A stretch of 64,000 bases of DNA. It comes from Dichotomocladium elegans. Lineage: Eukaryota > Mucoromycota > Mucoromycetes > Mucorales > Lichtheimiaceae. Position numbers and translations under genes: made by a program. The stretch lies in NCBI GenBank assembly GCA_025716815.1, contig JAIXMN010000047.1:1-64000 (forward strand), read 5' to 3'. A model generated the notes under the pieces. The model had not been told where the DNA came from. It did not search any database and worked only from the letters and a program-made list of their open reading frames with translations. This document shows, piece by piece, positions 19,245 to 30,190 of the stretch. Numbering within the stretch: position 1 is the stretch's first letter; each line of letters starts with the position of its first letter.

Positions 19245-22200
19245 GAACATCATTATGGGCCCCCTACCCTCAGGGCTCCCCCCCCAAGAAATTTTTGAAT
19301 TTATAAGCCCGCAGGTTTGCTAGTCAGCCATTCACTTTGCCGCGAAATTTTTCTCTGTTGGCCTTCACTGCTGCAACTGTCTACCACAATCTGCTCAAAT
19401 CTCTGCTTCTTGCATCGTGATCCTTTGACTCATTATTTCACGAAACAGACAACATCACCTGGCTGGAGCATGCCATTTGATCCTTGAATTCCCCTGTGCC
19501 AAATCATTCAGTCCAAACGCAATTCTCTGCTTTTCTCGCCGCAAAAAAAAACTGATGCAGCCTTCCGCATTTTCCTTAACAATTATGGCGCACTTCAACA
19601 TACGTCATCCCTCTTGGAAAGAAAAAAAACCGCGACATCTTTTTGATTGTGCAGTTTTTTTCACTAATTCGTTTACTAATCTCAAATGTGTACTCGGGCA
19701 GCGCATTTGTGTTTCATCGTTTAGCGGTAAGTTGCAGGCGATTCAGGGCGGTTTGGGATTTTGGCAAAAAAAGAAACAGCTTAGATGTTCCGTCCATTTT
19801 GCAGACATTTGCTCCAATCTTGTGTTGAACAGATGTTTGTATGCTTTAGAGACATTACGCAATGCTTCGACTTCCGCTCTCCTCCCCCCTTTTTTTGCTT
19901 ACTGACTCTACAAGAGAGTTCAAGTACTGCGCGGTTTTCTAATGGAAAGGGTAGTATACACGAAATGCACAACAGTTTCGCCATCGATTAGGAAATTGTC
20001 TTGCTGCATTAACAATAAGTCAATCACAATCAGCAGCAAAGTGAATCATCACCGCATTTCGTAACAACATCTCTCTGAACAATATGCCAAAACTATACGC
20101 CGAGGAATAATGGAACGTCAGACCTACCAGCAACGTGTGCGGCTAGAACCAGTCAGCAGCGCAAACGCTTGGAATGACTGAACAGCGTGACAATTAGGAG
20201 GTGATGTGCTGAGAGGAACTGGTTAAAGAACACCGAGGAATAAAAGGCTGTTTTGAAGTATATAAGGATCGGGAGAAATGTATGGATTGTTGCCTCTTTA
20301 ATTTTGGCGGCGAAGTTTCATATGGTGACCAATCTTTGACACACGGTTCAGTTCTGCCTCTAGACGAAGTGCTGCTTGTAAAAGCATTTCGCCATCTTCG
20401 TCATCAGCAACGTACGATCGCTTTAAAGTATTGCTCATGCGAGCGAATACAGCTTTCACTCTATTGTCGATTGACTCATGAGCTTCAGCTTCGTCGTCCC
20501 CAGGCGCCGACCTTTGGTTCCCTGGAAAGACTGTCGTGTTCACCGCCAAGACAGCTTCATCGGGTTTCATCGAATGTGTAGGACAGTGCCGAACCACTAA
20601 GTACATGTGCTTACATGCCCTTTTTTTACGATCATACGCCGGACATGTGCAAGCACTGACATGTGTATTCTCGCAATACACCTTTCGTTAAGGGAACAAA
20701 TTAGTTTGTCGAAGGTGGAAAATCAATGATGTGTGTACCTCGTAGAATTTCTCTGCGTTTGTAAAAGAACACACGCGGAAGCCTTCACCGTTGCTAAGAG
20801 GCACCACAAAAGATGGAACTTCGCTCTCAGGAATGAGGCTGGCAATCCTCACAAGTGCTCGCTCATCCCGCTGCATTTTGTTTTTAGTGCCGACAAGGTT
20901 CGTCAGTCTCCTAATCTCCCACTGGATGTCAAAGTCAATCTCATCAACAAGAAGGAAGACAAGACCATCTAGTCTGCGATTCTGCTTTCGACGCATATAA
21001 ATCGTCTTAAGCTGGTTATGCCAACTTTCAACGTAGTTGTTTGTCTCCATGTTTGTGAAGACATCGGGCTGATGGCATGCTGCCCATCGTTGTACTTGTT
21101 GCGGTTGAAGCCAATTGCGAGTGAAGTACGACAGGAAATCATTCTGTTCGGAATACGTCGTCTTAAAGCATTCAAGCCGCGTTTGAAAAGATATCACGTC
21201 ATTCTCATACATGAGTTCTTTCAGATCGCTTATGACACCTTCCTCGATGTCTTTTTTCGTCTCGGCGTCAGTAGCTACAACTTTTGCGCGGATGTTATTC
21301 ATCCATGCACGTAAAACGTGCCAATTGCAATACTGTATGTTGCAGTCGTTGCCCCACACGGACCGAATTGCATTGCCCTCTGGAAAACTGCAATCAATTG
21401 TCACCTTCTTAGGTCTCATCCCAATATTTGCGAGCGACTGAAGCCAGGCTGCAACTGGCCGAGATGTGAGGTCGTTCGTCAAATAATAAGCAACTGGGAC
21501 ACCACGACCAGCAGCTTCGTGGAGGATGATAAGAGTGTAAAGGACTGTGTTCGGATAAGCAGTTACATCATGTGTGGCGTCCATGCTAAAGTATTTCGCT
21601 TTCTTCAACAGATCGCACTGCCACTTCGAACAAAACCCAAACGATATGTCGCGCTCATTGATGGTTTCAACGAAGACGCTATGTCCACCGCTCCGTAATT
21701 CGGACATCCATTTCCTCGTTGATTCAAAATCATCACCACTCTTACGCGTACGTTCCTTCAACATCTGGTGATATTCATTATAAACATCAACAGTGTGGAG
21801 GTAGGCAGCTCGTTTGTTTTGCGGCGTGTCGATAAATTGGCGCCGGAGAGCATTGCGTACTTCTCGGACAGAATATCCCTTCTGTAGCTCCTCTCTGATC
21901 ATATTCCTGACTTCATCAGTATTTGGGAGATAGGCGACATCTTCAATACTCCCGGGAATATGATTGGTATGCCCATTCCGATATTTCAGATGAACATTTT
22001 CAGGATCAGAAGGGTAGCAAGTGGCGAGAAGTGTAGCTGTGCATCCGACTTTCTTGGAATCAGCCTGATTCAGTCTAAGCTGGCCACTTTCACCACCAGG
22101 CACACGTTCTAAATGAGGTCGTGGTTTACCAGCCCGATGGCACTCGAATTTCTTGGACCACAACACCGATTGCGAAGTCAATCATTTCTTTTCCACTATA

Positions 22201-23542
22201 AACATTATGAACATCGCGTTCACATCTAGATCGGCGACATTACCATCGGGTTTAACACTCCAACCCTTTGACACCCAAAGTTCACCAGACTCTAGTGCTG
22301 AGTCCTTCAAGGTTTGTTCCCAGTTGTGAATGCTGACAATGCATGTACTGGTAGTTGCGCGCACAGGAACAACGATGGTCGATGGCGTGTTATCTGAAAG
22401 TGCTGACATTTGAATGAGCAATGAAGGAAAAGAAAGTACATCGTCTAAAAACTTTTTTATTTATTTATTCACAATTTCGGATATTCTGTGAAAGTGCATA
22501 TCATCCCTGAGCAGTTTTCAGCTCATACTCGACTTCACTATTATGTGCACATCAGCAATGCTCCTGTCAATAATCTCAGCACATCACCTCCTAATTGTCA
22601 CGCTGTTCAGTCATTCCAAGCGTTTGCGCTGCTGACTGGTTCTAGCTGCACAAGTTGCTGGTAGGTCTGAGGTTCCATTATTCCTTGGCGTATAGTTTTG
22701 GTATATTGTTCAGAGTGATGTTGTTATGAAATGCGGTGAGATTCACTTTGCTGCTGATTGTGATTGACTTATTGTTAATGCAGCAAGACAATTTCCTAAT
22801 CGATGGCGAAACTGTTGTGCATTTCGTGTATACTACCCTTTCCATTAGAAAACCGCGCAGTACTTGAACTCTCTTGTAGAGTCAGTAAGCAAAAAAAGGG
22901 GGAGGAGAGCGGAAGTCGAAGCATTGCGTAATGTCTCTAAAGCATACAAACATCTGTTCAACACAAGATTGGAGCAAATGTCTGCAAAATGGACGGAACA
23001 TCTAAGCTGTTTCTTTTTTTGCCAAAATCCCAAACCGCCCTGAATCGCCTGCAACTTACCGCTAAACGATGAAACACAAATGCGCTGCCCGAGTACACAT
23101 TTGAGATTAGTAAACGAATTAGTGAAAAAAACTGCACAATCAAAAAGATGTCGCGGTTTTTTTTCTTTCCAAGAGGGATGACGTATGTTGAAGTGCGCCA
23201 TAATTGTTAAGGAAAATGCGGAAGGCTGCATCAGTTTTTTTTTGCGGCGAGAAAAGCAGAGAATTGCGTTTGGACTGAATGATTTGGCACAGGGGAATTT
23301 AAGGATCAAACGGCATGCTCCAGCCAGGTGATGTTGTCTGTTTCGTGAAATAATGAGTCAAAGGATCACGATGCAAGAAGCAGAGATTTGAGCAGATTGT
23401 GGTAGACAGTTGCAGCAGTGAAGGCCAACAGAGAAAAATTTCGCGGCAAAGTGAATGGCTGACTAGCAAACCTGCGGGCTTATAAATTCAAAAATTTCTT
23501 GGGGGGGGGAGCCCTGAGGGTAGGGGGCCCATAATGATGTTC
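19245..23542 (-). mobile_element. MULE-1 (Mutator-like, ~970 bp TIRs)
   Basis: Long terminal inverted repeats at 19245-20213 and 22575-23542 start GAACATCATTATGGGCC, with a G/C homopolymer near each end. A perfect 9 bp target duplication GTGATCCAC flanks the element (19236-19244 and 23543-23551), the length characteristic of Mutator elements. It carries one SWIM-type transposase gene on the minus strand. The insertion point is inside the codons of the Helitron HUH motif. The TIR copies remain very similar, suggesting a young insertion. Confidence 0.95.
20298..22421 (-). pseudogene. MULE-1 transposase (SWIM type), one premature stop
   Basis: Minus-strand gene starting at 22421 or 22409. A zinc-binding N-terminal part contains KKFECHRAG, followed by the MULE DDE domain with DATHDV (catalytic Asp, near residue 201 of the main frame), KVTIDCSFPEGNA, CNWHVLRAW, and ETNNYVESWH carrying the Glu. 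An intron (20738-20682, GT-AG) leads to a SWIM finger CTCPAYDRKKRACKHMY. The frame is open except for TGA at 22184-22182, just before the FECH motif; a single C-to-T change at an Arg CGA codon would explain it. Likely a recently inactivated copy. Confidence 0.88.
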
Positions 23543-25761
23543 GTGATCCACGGGCTTGTACTTCCATTACCCAGAAAAAATGCTTAATACCACCTATCAT
23601 ATTTGCCCAGGTATGGCGAATAAACTCCTGCCAAAGCTTCTGCCATTTAAACTGGAAGTGTTTAGCAAATAGAACAGGGTCATCCCATGGCTCTGTACTA
23701 TTCACTGCATTAGTCATGTCATTTGCAAAGTCATTACAGGTAAACGTCATAAATATTGTAGGTGCATTATACTCCCTGAACATTGCCATTAGATCAAGGT
23801 ATGCCTTGCGCTTGTAGGCATATGATGAACGTACTATATAAGGAATAGCTGAGGTGATATCTTCATGAATATATTGCTTATTGGTTTCAGGGTCAATATG
23901 GTAAACCCCATTTTCACTTAACTCTCTAAGGTACTTGTGGTGGACAACACGTGGGCTATATCCATGGACTGCTAGTTTTTCAAGCATGTCAGCTGCAAAA
24001 AAAATAAAGGTTGGGGTCCTTGCAAAGCGCCTGTCATGATGTAGAAGCAACTGTTTAAAGTATTTTTTGGCTGTCCCCTTATCTTTAAGATTGAAGTGTG
24101 CATCACCAAGAGTATAGAGCCAAGGGAACAGCAATGGTAGTAACTCAGGATCACTATACTTGATGTCAGTATGCCCATTAGTAGCCACTTTCAGCTTATG
24201 GAAAGCTACGTCATGATCACCAGCACTCGGAGGTATATTGTCAATATTAGTAGCCATATTAATATTCCAGCCCATATTATTCATAGGAGCAGAAACATCT
24301 TGCACAAAATATCTTACTAGCTCTTGGCTTACCTCTGGTCTATTATACTGACGAAGTAATGGATTTACTACTGTAAGCTGCTCCCAAGCCTCTGCAACCT
24401 TTGTTTTGTTTATTACTAGTACTTTCTATTAGCACAATGTTTTATCACAGTAAGAGAAATATACCTGAGTGGGTCTCTCGCCCATATACTAGACCCAATG
24501 TCCCATTGAAAACAAGACCAGCATATTCATAGTTATACCTTGCTGACATACTACCTGTCAACTCAAAATGCCCAAGGATTGCATAGGAACGAGACTTCAG
24601 TCGAGTAATCTGGGACATAAGCTTTAAAGGAGAAAGGCACCCAAGCTCACAGTAGTTCATTGTTAAAGTTGCAGGTATCGTTGGGCCAACAAATGGGATA
24701 ACGCGTTGTGCTCTACTAGTAGGTGAGCCTTTCAAGCATGTCTCACACACAATTACCTGTCCTCCCTTACAAATGGGTGGAAACCCCCACTCTATACATG
24801 GGATTGGAACTGGAAGTGAACTTAAAGGAAGTGCCTTTGCTTCCTTTTGATAGAGTACTATGCAGCAGTTTGCACAGTACAGCGATGCTACCTGGTTGAT
24901 ATATGCCTGATAGATATCAGGCGACCAATGGGCAGCAGCAGTAAGGTTAATAGTAACAGACATAAGGAAAAGGAGGGCTACTGTAGTTCCCATTTACACT
25001 TTGCTTTATATGAAATTAGTACCAGTCACAATAGATGATCTCATTAGCTAAAGTAACATAAGATCATCCAAAGCTGCATTGATATCTTCTTCAAGATCAA
25101 ATGCTACAGGCACTTGGTCAGTAGGTGTAATTGATGCTTCTAGCAATACATCACTAGTAGTAGTGTCAATGCGTTGGCGTTGTGCCTCTGAGGCAGATGT
25201 AATCCCAGCTTCACTTGCACGACGCCTATGTGCCTGTGATAAAAAGATATGGCCACCAAGATGCCGGACAGGGATCGTAGTGGTTACTACTGCATCTGCA
25301 TCTACCTCTGGTATAGCAACATTTGCAGCATGCTGGGACATAAGTTTTTGCTGGACTGCAGCTGGTATGGCAATTGCTTGGGTGATACTTTCAAAGGTAA
25401 TAATCTTGATCCAAATAGAGCTAGGATACATCCAGCCTTGCACATCATCAAAGTCAATGGCATCCAATGCTGTAGCAGTGACATTGAAAACCCATGCTTG
25501 TGGTGCAGTGTTAACTACCCTTAGGAATGCCACCTGCTGTTCAGCCTCTGGAAAAATAATAGGTCCTCTCATTACATCAATTAAATCGATCAATTATTTC
25601 TTATAAAGGAAGGAGTGCCTTTTATGGACACAGATGAATACAAGAAAAAATTGATCAAAACGATCAATTTTTCTTACTACGACTTCCTTTTTTGGCTTTG
25701 CTAAAGGGACGGCGCTACACGAATAGTATCACATAACTTCTTACTCCAACATCCAACCATC

Positions 25762-26775
25762 ATGAACAGCAACAATCGCAACTCGTTCCCCGGCATGGGC
25801 CAATTTTCCCTTCGTGGAATGTCCCAAGCCAGAAACATGCCAGCTCCAGTTTCTGAGCAAGCGACAGGTGCTGCTCATCTCGCGCCTGTCAGCACCAATG
25901 GCGAATCAAGCAGCAATATCTCTTGGTGCGATGAAACGATCGATTTGCTGTTGGGTGAAATGAGCCGCAACTACATGCGGTTGTTGAATTCCGAAGACAC
26001 GATGGTCAGGAATCGAATTTGGGCTTCGGTGGTCGAGGGCATCAAAAGCTCTGTCCAAAGGGAGATTGGACAGAGCCGCTCTTTTGATGCAGGCGACTTC
26101 CTTTCAAAGATTGACACGCGCCGCGCGCAGAACAAGTGGCAGTCTTTGAAAGACAAATACAACAGCGAGAGACGCCGCGTTGGAGCCACGGGTGTTGGCG
26201 GCTCTCACCCCGACATCGAGTGGCGATACTACAACCAAGTAGGCCAGATCCTGCGCGACGACCCGTCGATCCACCCCCACATCACCCTGGAATCAATGGA
26301 TGTGGGGGTTACTGGTGCTATGCACATTGCCAGGAATGAAGCCCAGGATGCGACGGCGACGACGACGGCCGAAAATGGTCCAGTAGACGCCCCAGCCCCT
26401 GCTCGACCTGGTTTAGGGCGCGGACGGTGCACAGTGTTTGACCTCGACGCAGTGTGCAACATCTTCCGCGAACTAGACGAGCACATGCTGAGTAATACTC
26501 AGCGTGCTCTCGAGTCAGGGGTTGGGATGTTTGAAGCAGCGATGGAGAGAGAGCGGGTGAAGAGGAGAGCAGAGCTGGAGGAGTTCCGCAGGGAGGTTCG
26601 CCAACGCCGCGAAGAAGACCGGAATGAGCGGCGGGAGATGGCCAGGCAGCATCTCCAGGTGATGCGGCAACTCCTTCGTAATAGCAATGCGCTCCTCAGG
26701 AGTAGTGGCATTGTTCCTGAGAACCTCCCCTCAGATGATGAAGCATCCCTTCATAATGAACAGGTAAGAACTTAA
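25762..26775 (+). CDS. Harbinger-1 Myb/SANT-like accessory protein
   Basis: An intact 337-residue frame. After an N-terminal low-complexity part, residues about 52-135 form a trihelix/Myb-SANT-like DNA-binding domain: the W-C-D-E-T-I-D-L-L-L start, a second Trp in RIWASVVEG, and RAQNKWQSLKDKYN in the third helix. The C-terminal third (about 215-310) is strongly charged, rich in Arg/Glu and probably coiled coil. In Harbinger elements this protein binds the subterminal repeats and brings the nuclease to the nucleus. It is transcribed away from the left TIR and convergent with the nuclease gene. Confidence 0.85.
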   Translation: MNSNNRNSFPGMGQFSLRGMSQARNMPAPVSEQATGAAHLAPVSTNGESSSNISWCDETIDLLLGEMSRNYMRLLNSEDTMVRNRIWASVVEGIKSSVQREIGQSRSFDAGDFLSKIDTRRAQNKWQSLKDKYNSERRRVGATGVGGSHPDIEWRYYNQVGQILRDDPSIHPHITLESMDVGVTGAMHIARNEAQDATATTTAENGPVDAPAPARPGLGRGRCTVFDLDAVCNIFRELDEHMLSNTQRALESGVGMFEAAMERERVKRRAELEEFRREVRQRREEDRNERREMARQHLQVMRQLLRNSNALLRSSGIVPENLPSDDEASLHNEQVRT

Positions 26776-26984
26776 TGCTGGGTAACGTCACCAGGCAAAT
26801 TAGTCTAATTGGAAGTATTCACGAACAGGAATAAAAATATTCAATATGAATATTGTTAAGTATATTTGTTTTTTTTTTAAAAAAAAGCTATAGTCTATGG
26901 GCGGAAATGATGCGTGAGATAGGAAGACAAACGTATACAGTAACATTATGTTTCTTACGTTTGCAATGATTCGACAAGCTCGTT

Positions 26985-28535
26985 TCATAATTGCCGACCT
27001 CGCTCACGCTCAACGTTCTGCAGCTCTCTGGCTTCTTGCTCGCTCAAAGAGCTGATATTGGCGAATGCCACGTTATTCGGATCCGCGCGAGCGTCACTGC
27101 CAACAAACACTTCGAATTCTTCAACGATATCATCGTCCGCTCCATCTTCGATATCACCAGCGTCAATACACATATTGTGTAAGACACAGCAAGCATAGAT
27201 CGTATTTGCAATCCGATCTATGTTGAGCATGTACAAATGCTTCCACAAAGTACGCCAGCGGGTGGAGAGGGCACCGAAAGCATGCTCAATCGCAATACGT
27301 GTGCTGGAGTGAGCCAGGTTGAATCGTTTTTGGCTATCAACCATAGTTCCACGAGGGAAAGGAGTGATAACCGTCGACATCAGTGGGAAGGCAGAATCTA
27401 TAGAATTCATTGTCTCTTGTAAGTATAACTTGGTGATTGTTGGCATACCAAATACTTTATCAATAAATTACCCGCTGCGATGTATGTGTTGCCCATGCAC
27501 ATGCGTTCAGGCATGATCAACAAGTTCTTGTAAAGCGCACTTGATGTGAAAGAACGCGCATCATGCACGCGACCTTCATATCGGTAAACACATCCGGATT
27601 TTGCTTCGCCATTACATCCAGTCTATATTAGCAGTTGACTGCAACTTACCGGATTCTCCTGCTTTCACATAAGTGAAACGCATAGTGTCATCACAGACAG
27701 CGAGCAACAAAATGGATGCATTGTTTTTACGGTCAACATATGCATTTCCATTTGCACTCGGCTTCTGGATGACACACAGCTTTCCATCCATCGCCCCGAT
27801 CACCTGGGGGAGGCGGGGTCTTCTTGAAGTTCCACCGCTTTTGAACCCCTCTGCAATGGCCATTGCTCGGCGGATGTCGTCTTTTGGCCAGGTAATTGTA
27901 CGCTGGCCTACTCGTTGCATGGCTCGCACAAACCGATCGGTAAAGTTGTTGTACGAGCCGTCTTCGATGCCCAACGTTTCCTTCATCAAGCAAAAGCCGA
28001 AGTGCGAATTCGCAAAACGCCAGAGGACCACAGCCACTTGTATCCATACCGGATACCCGCCTCTTGCAACACTACCAATGTATTCAGGATCATTTGAGAG
28101 CTCATTGACGAGCCTCTCAAATGAAGCACGTGTAATCCGATAGTGTGCCTTGAATCGATTACGACCACTGGCGCTATCGGTCAGCTGGGGATGTCGAACA
28201 GTCCACCAACGGATCTCTTCGTACGATCGAGGACGCCGCTCCCTTGGTGTTATGGCAGCTGACAGGAAGACTGGGCATGCATAAAAGATATCGTAAAAGA
28301 TATCTCTCTGTACAATTCGAGTTCGAATTGCAGCTTCCATGGCGAGTGAAGAGAACAAATGCCATGGGCAGCTATCAAGGCGCTCAAGATCTTCTACAAG
28401 CCACTCCAAGATGGCTTTGTCCTCGGCATCTTGCACAGTAAGCATCTCGTCATTGAGTGCATCTTCAAGAGCCAAAATGCTGTCTGCGATCGTCAAGATG
28501 ATCTCGTGTTCGGAAATGTTGGTGTGCGTATCCAT
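26985..28535 (-). CDS. Harbinger-1 DDE nuclease (DDE_Tnp_4 type)
   Basis: Minus strand, three exons. Exon 1 (28535 to about 27644) encodes an N-terminal helical region and the first catalytic Asp in VIGAMDGKLCVIQKP, then YVDRKNNASILLLAVCD. A GT-AG intron leads to a middle exon (about 27595-27430) beginning with a VHDARSF segment. The last exon (about 27430-26985) has DSAFPL (second Asp) and IEHAFGALSTRW (Glu), then an acidic tail. All three acidic residues are in place and I see no stop inside exons, so it may be active. It is expected to cut and join the TIR ends with the Myb-like partner. Confidence 0.85.
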
Positions 28536-28928
28536 TTTAAAGGTATGTTAAAGCGGGTGCGTAAGTGTCGCAGGTAGGTTAAGTAATATGGTCAGGCTTT
28601 CGCTTTCCGACTCTTACAAAGTTACTGAGCTCCAATCTACAGCACTTCCATAAAAGGCGCCCTTCCTTTATAAGAAATAATTGATCGATTTAATTGATGT
28701 AATGAGAGGACCTAATGACTTTCTTGACGCTAAATAGTAACTTTAGGTAATGTCTATACCAAAGAATAATGGCCTTACTTGTTGCTTTGGATTGAATATC
28801 CAACCACCTTAGTGACATGAGAGCCTTGACTATTACAACTAATAGTAGCAGGTGTTAAATAAATAGTGTAGTGGGACATGGAAAAAAGGGAAAGAAGAAT
28901 ACTAATTAGATGCTTAGCATTACACAGC

Positions 28929-28935
28929 TTATATA
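28929..28935 (-). promoter_or_regulatory. TATA box of the Helitron Rep gene
   Basis: On the minus strand GCTATATAAGC sits about 50 bases before the ATG at 28878, which supports that start. The exon it leads into splices to the frame continuing on the other side of Harbinger-1. Confidence 0.5.
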
Positions 28936-29098
28936 GCCCTAGTGATAGTATGCCACTACCAGCCACAGTAAGGGTGGGCAGCCAAATGATACATGTGATG
29001 GCATGCAGTTTTGTTAACCATCTAGTCTTAGGGTATTAGCAGTCAATAAAGATACATGGTAAAAGATGTAATCATTCTTCATGGTGTTTTATAAAAAA

Positions 29099-29892
29099 CT
29101 ATTCTTCCATACTAATTCCAGCTAAACTACTAGCAGAACTAGTTGGCCGTGTGGAGGGAAGTGAAGAAGGGGGAACAAGAATGTCATTAAGTAGGGTAGT
29201 TGCTTGGCTAATAGTAAAGCCTTGGGGTAGTTTAGTTAATAGTAGTTGGGGGGTAAGTGTCTCATCTCGAGCAACAAGTCGCTCACAAAACTCTTTCCCA
29301 ATTGCTCTAAGTAACTCCAATGGATGAGCCTCAATGTTTGCAACAGCAATGGAATCGTTTAGGCATCGAAGTATAGTGGTTTCAGCTGGTGACAGCTCTG
29401 ATTCTTGAACATTGCTTAGGAGATTCGCAGCGCAGAGTCGTTGTGCAATATTATCAGATGTTATATTTGAATCACTTAGACGTTCTGCAGCCTGGGCAAC
29501 CTATAATTTTTGTGAATCATTATAAGCAAACGTTAGTCAAGCCTTAATGAAAGTCAATAGAGAATACTTACATTGATGGATACACTATGTGCTAATCGAA
29601 TCCTTGTAGGAGAGATAACTAAAGATTGCGTCCTGACACCACGTTGGTTCAGATAACTATCCACCCTTAGCCTTCCTTGAACAACAACTGCACTGCCATC
29701 ACTGATATGGTTATCTTGTAAAAATGCGAGGATCCTTGGGAGATTGCTTGTTACTCGGAAAAATGCTCGTTCTGCTGAAACTGAGAATGTTGCAGTGATA
29801 TTATCGTTAAGAACACCATCCACCATTCGTGGGTAATTCAGCCACTTTATGTCACGGGTAACAACACCAGTGAGTCCTATTACAATCGACAT
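29099..29892 (-). CDS. Helitron-encoded OB-fold ssDNA-binding protein
   Basis: Two exons, 29892-29572 and 29500-29099, joined by a GT-AG intron of 71 bases; 240 residues. The first 107 residues read like a bacterial/mitochondrial-type SSB OB fold: a short N-terminal strand ending in GLTGVVTRD, a central region with FSVSAERAFFRV, and the VVVQGRLRVDSY strand followed by QSLVISPTRIRL. The second exon is helical and ends in a Ser/Thr/Pro-rich tail with acidic EE at the C terminus, as in SSB tails that bind partner proteins. Placed between Rep and the unknown proteins on the same strand, it would coat displaced strands during rolling-circle transposition. Assignment is by pattern, not by alignment. 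Confidence 0.7.
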
Positions 29893-29979
29893 TAGGAATA
29901 ACCAAGAAGAGGAAAGATATCAAAACTACAATTACTTTAAATATTCTAGCTGCTTTATACTACAGCATTGTAGAGCCTC

Positions 29980-30190
29980 TGTAGCACCACACCCTTTCTT
30001 TCTTTGCCTAGCACGTTGTTCGTCAAACATGTTTTCAACCGCCGTCAGCGACTGACGGGTGTCGAAATATGATTCCCCTTGTTGCACACCACAAAGTAAT
30101 GCGGCTTTTCTTTCTGTGCCTAGCACATTGTGCGTCGAACTTGTTTTCAACCGCCGTCAGCGACTGACTGGTGTTGAAATTATTTTTCAA
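29980..30190. repeat. Two 112 bp repeat copies inside the Helitron
   Basis: Same unit as 13501-14165 (CCTAGCAC landmarks at 30008 and 30120, CCGTCAGCGACTGAC). They lie about 100 bases upstream of the SSB start, so they could be part of its promoter region. Confidence 0.88.

Larger units (their letters stand above)
25561..28713. mobile_element. Harbinger-1 (PIF/Harbinger-like)
   Basis: TIRs of about 65 bp, AGGTCCTCTCATTACATC then AATTAAATCGATCAATTATT and onward to CCTTTTATGG, at 25561-25625 and inverted at 28650-28713. A 3 bp duplication AAT is at 25558-25560 and 28714-28716. Two divergently placed genes are typical of the superfamily: a Myb/SANT-like protein (plus strand) and a DDE nuclease (minus strand). 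It sits in the Helitron gene between exon 1 and the Cys-rich part; both frames flanking it still match. AAT is not the usual TWA target, so the boundary could be off by a base. Confidence 0.88.
16776..28878 (-). pseudogene. Helitron Rep-helicase gene (split by insertions)
   Basis: Minus-strand exons. The start ATG is at 28878, about 50 bases after a TATA box. Harbinger-1 separates exon 1 from 25560-25048, followed by a Cys-rich segment with CANC and CETC pairs (24993-24445), the Helitron_like_N part (24305-23552) with TFTCND and the start of the HUH motif, and then the MULE-1 insertion. The gene resumes at 19235 with HIHC, completing HUH, and the Tyr motif YHALSYLCKYLTKF (near 18900). The Pif1-type helicase follows an intron (18570-17233): Walker A GSAGTGKS near 18000, Walker B LIDEIS, then GDLAQMLP. 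The last exon (17230-16776) has ALTVHKVQ and YVALTRVK. It would nick and replicate single strands by rolling circle, but as it stands the message is broken. Confidence 0.88.

Noticed and set aside
19477..23309. Paired 142- and 154-codon frames encoding the same protein on opposite strands
   Set aside because: They are the two TIRs of MULE-1; the shared frame follows from the inverted repeat, and no known domain is seen.
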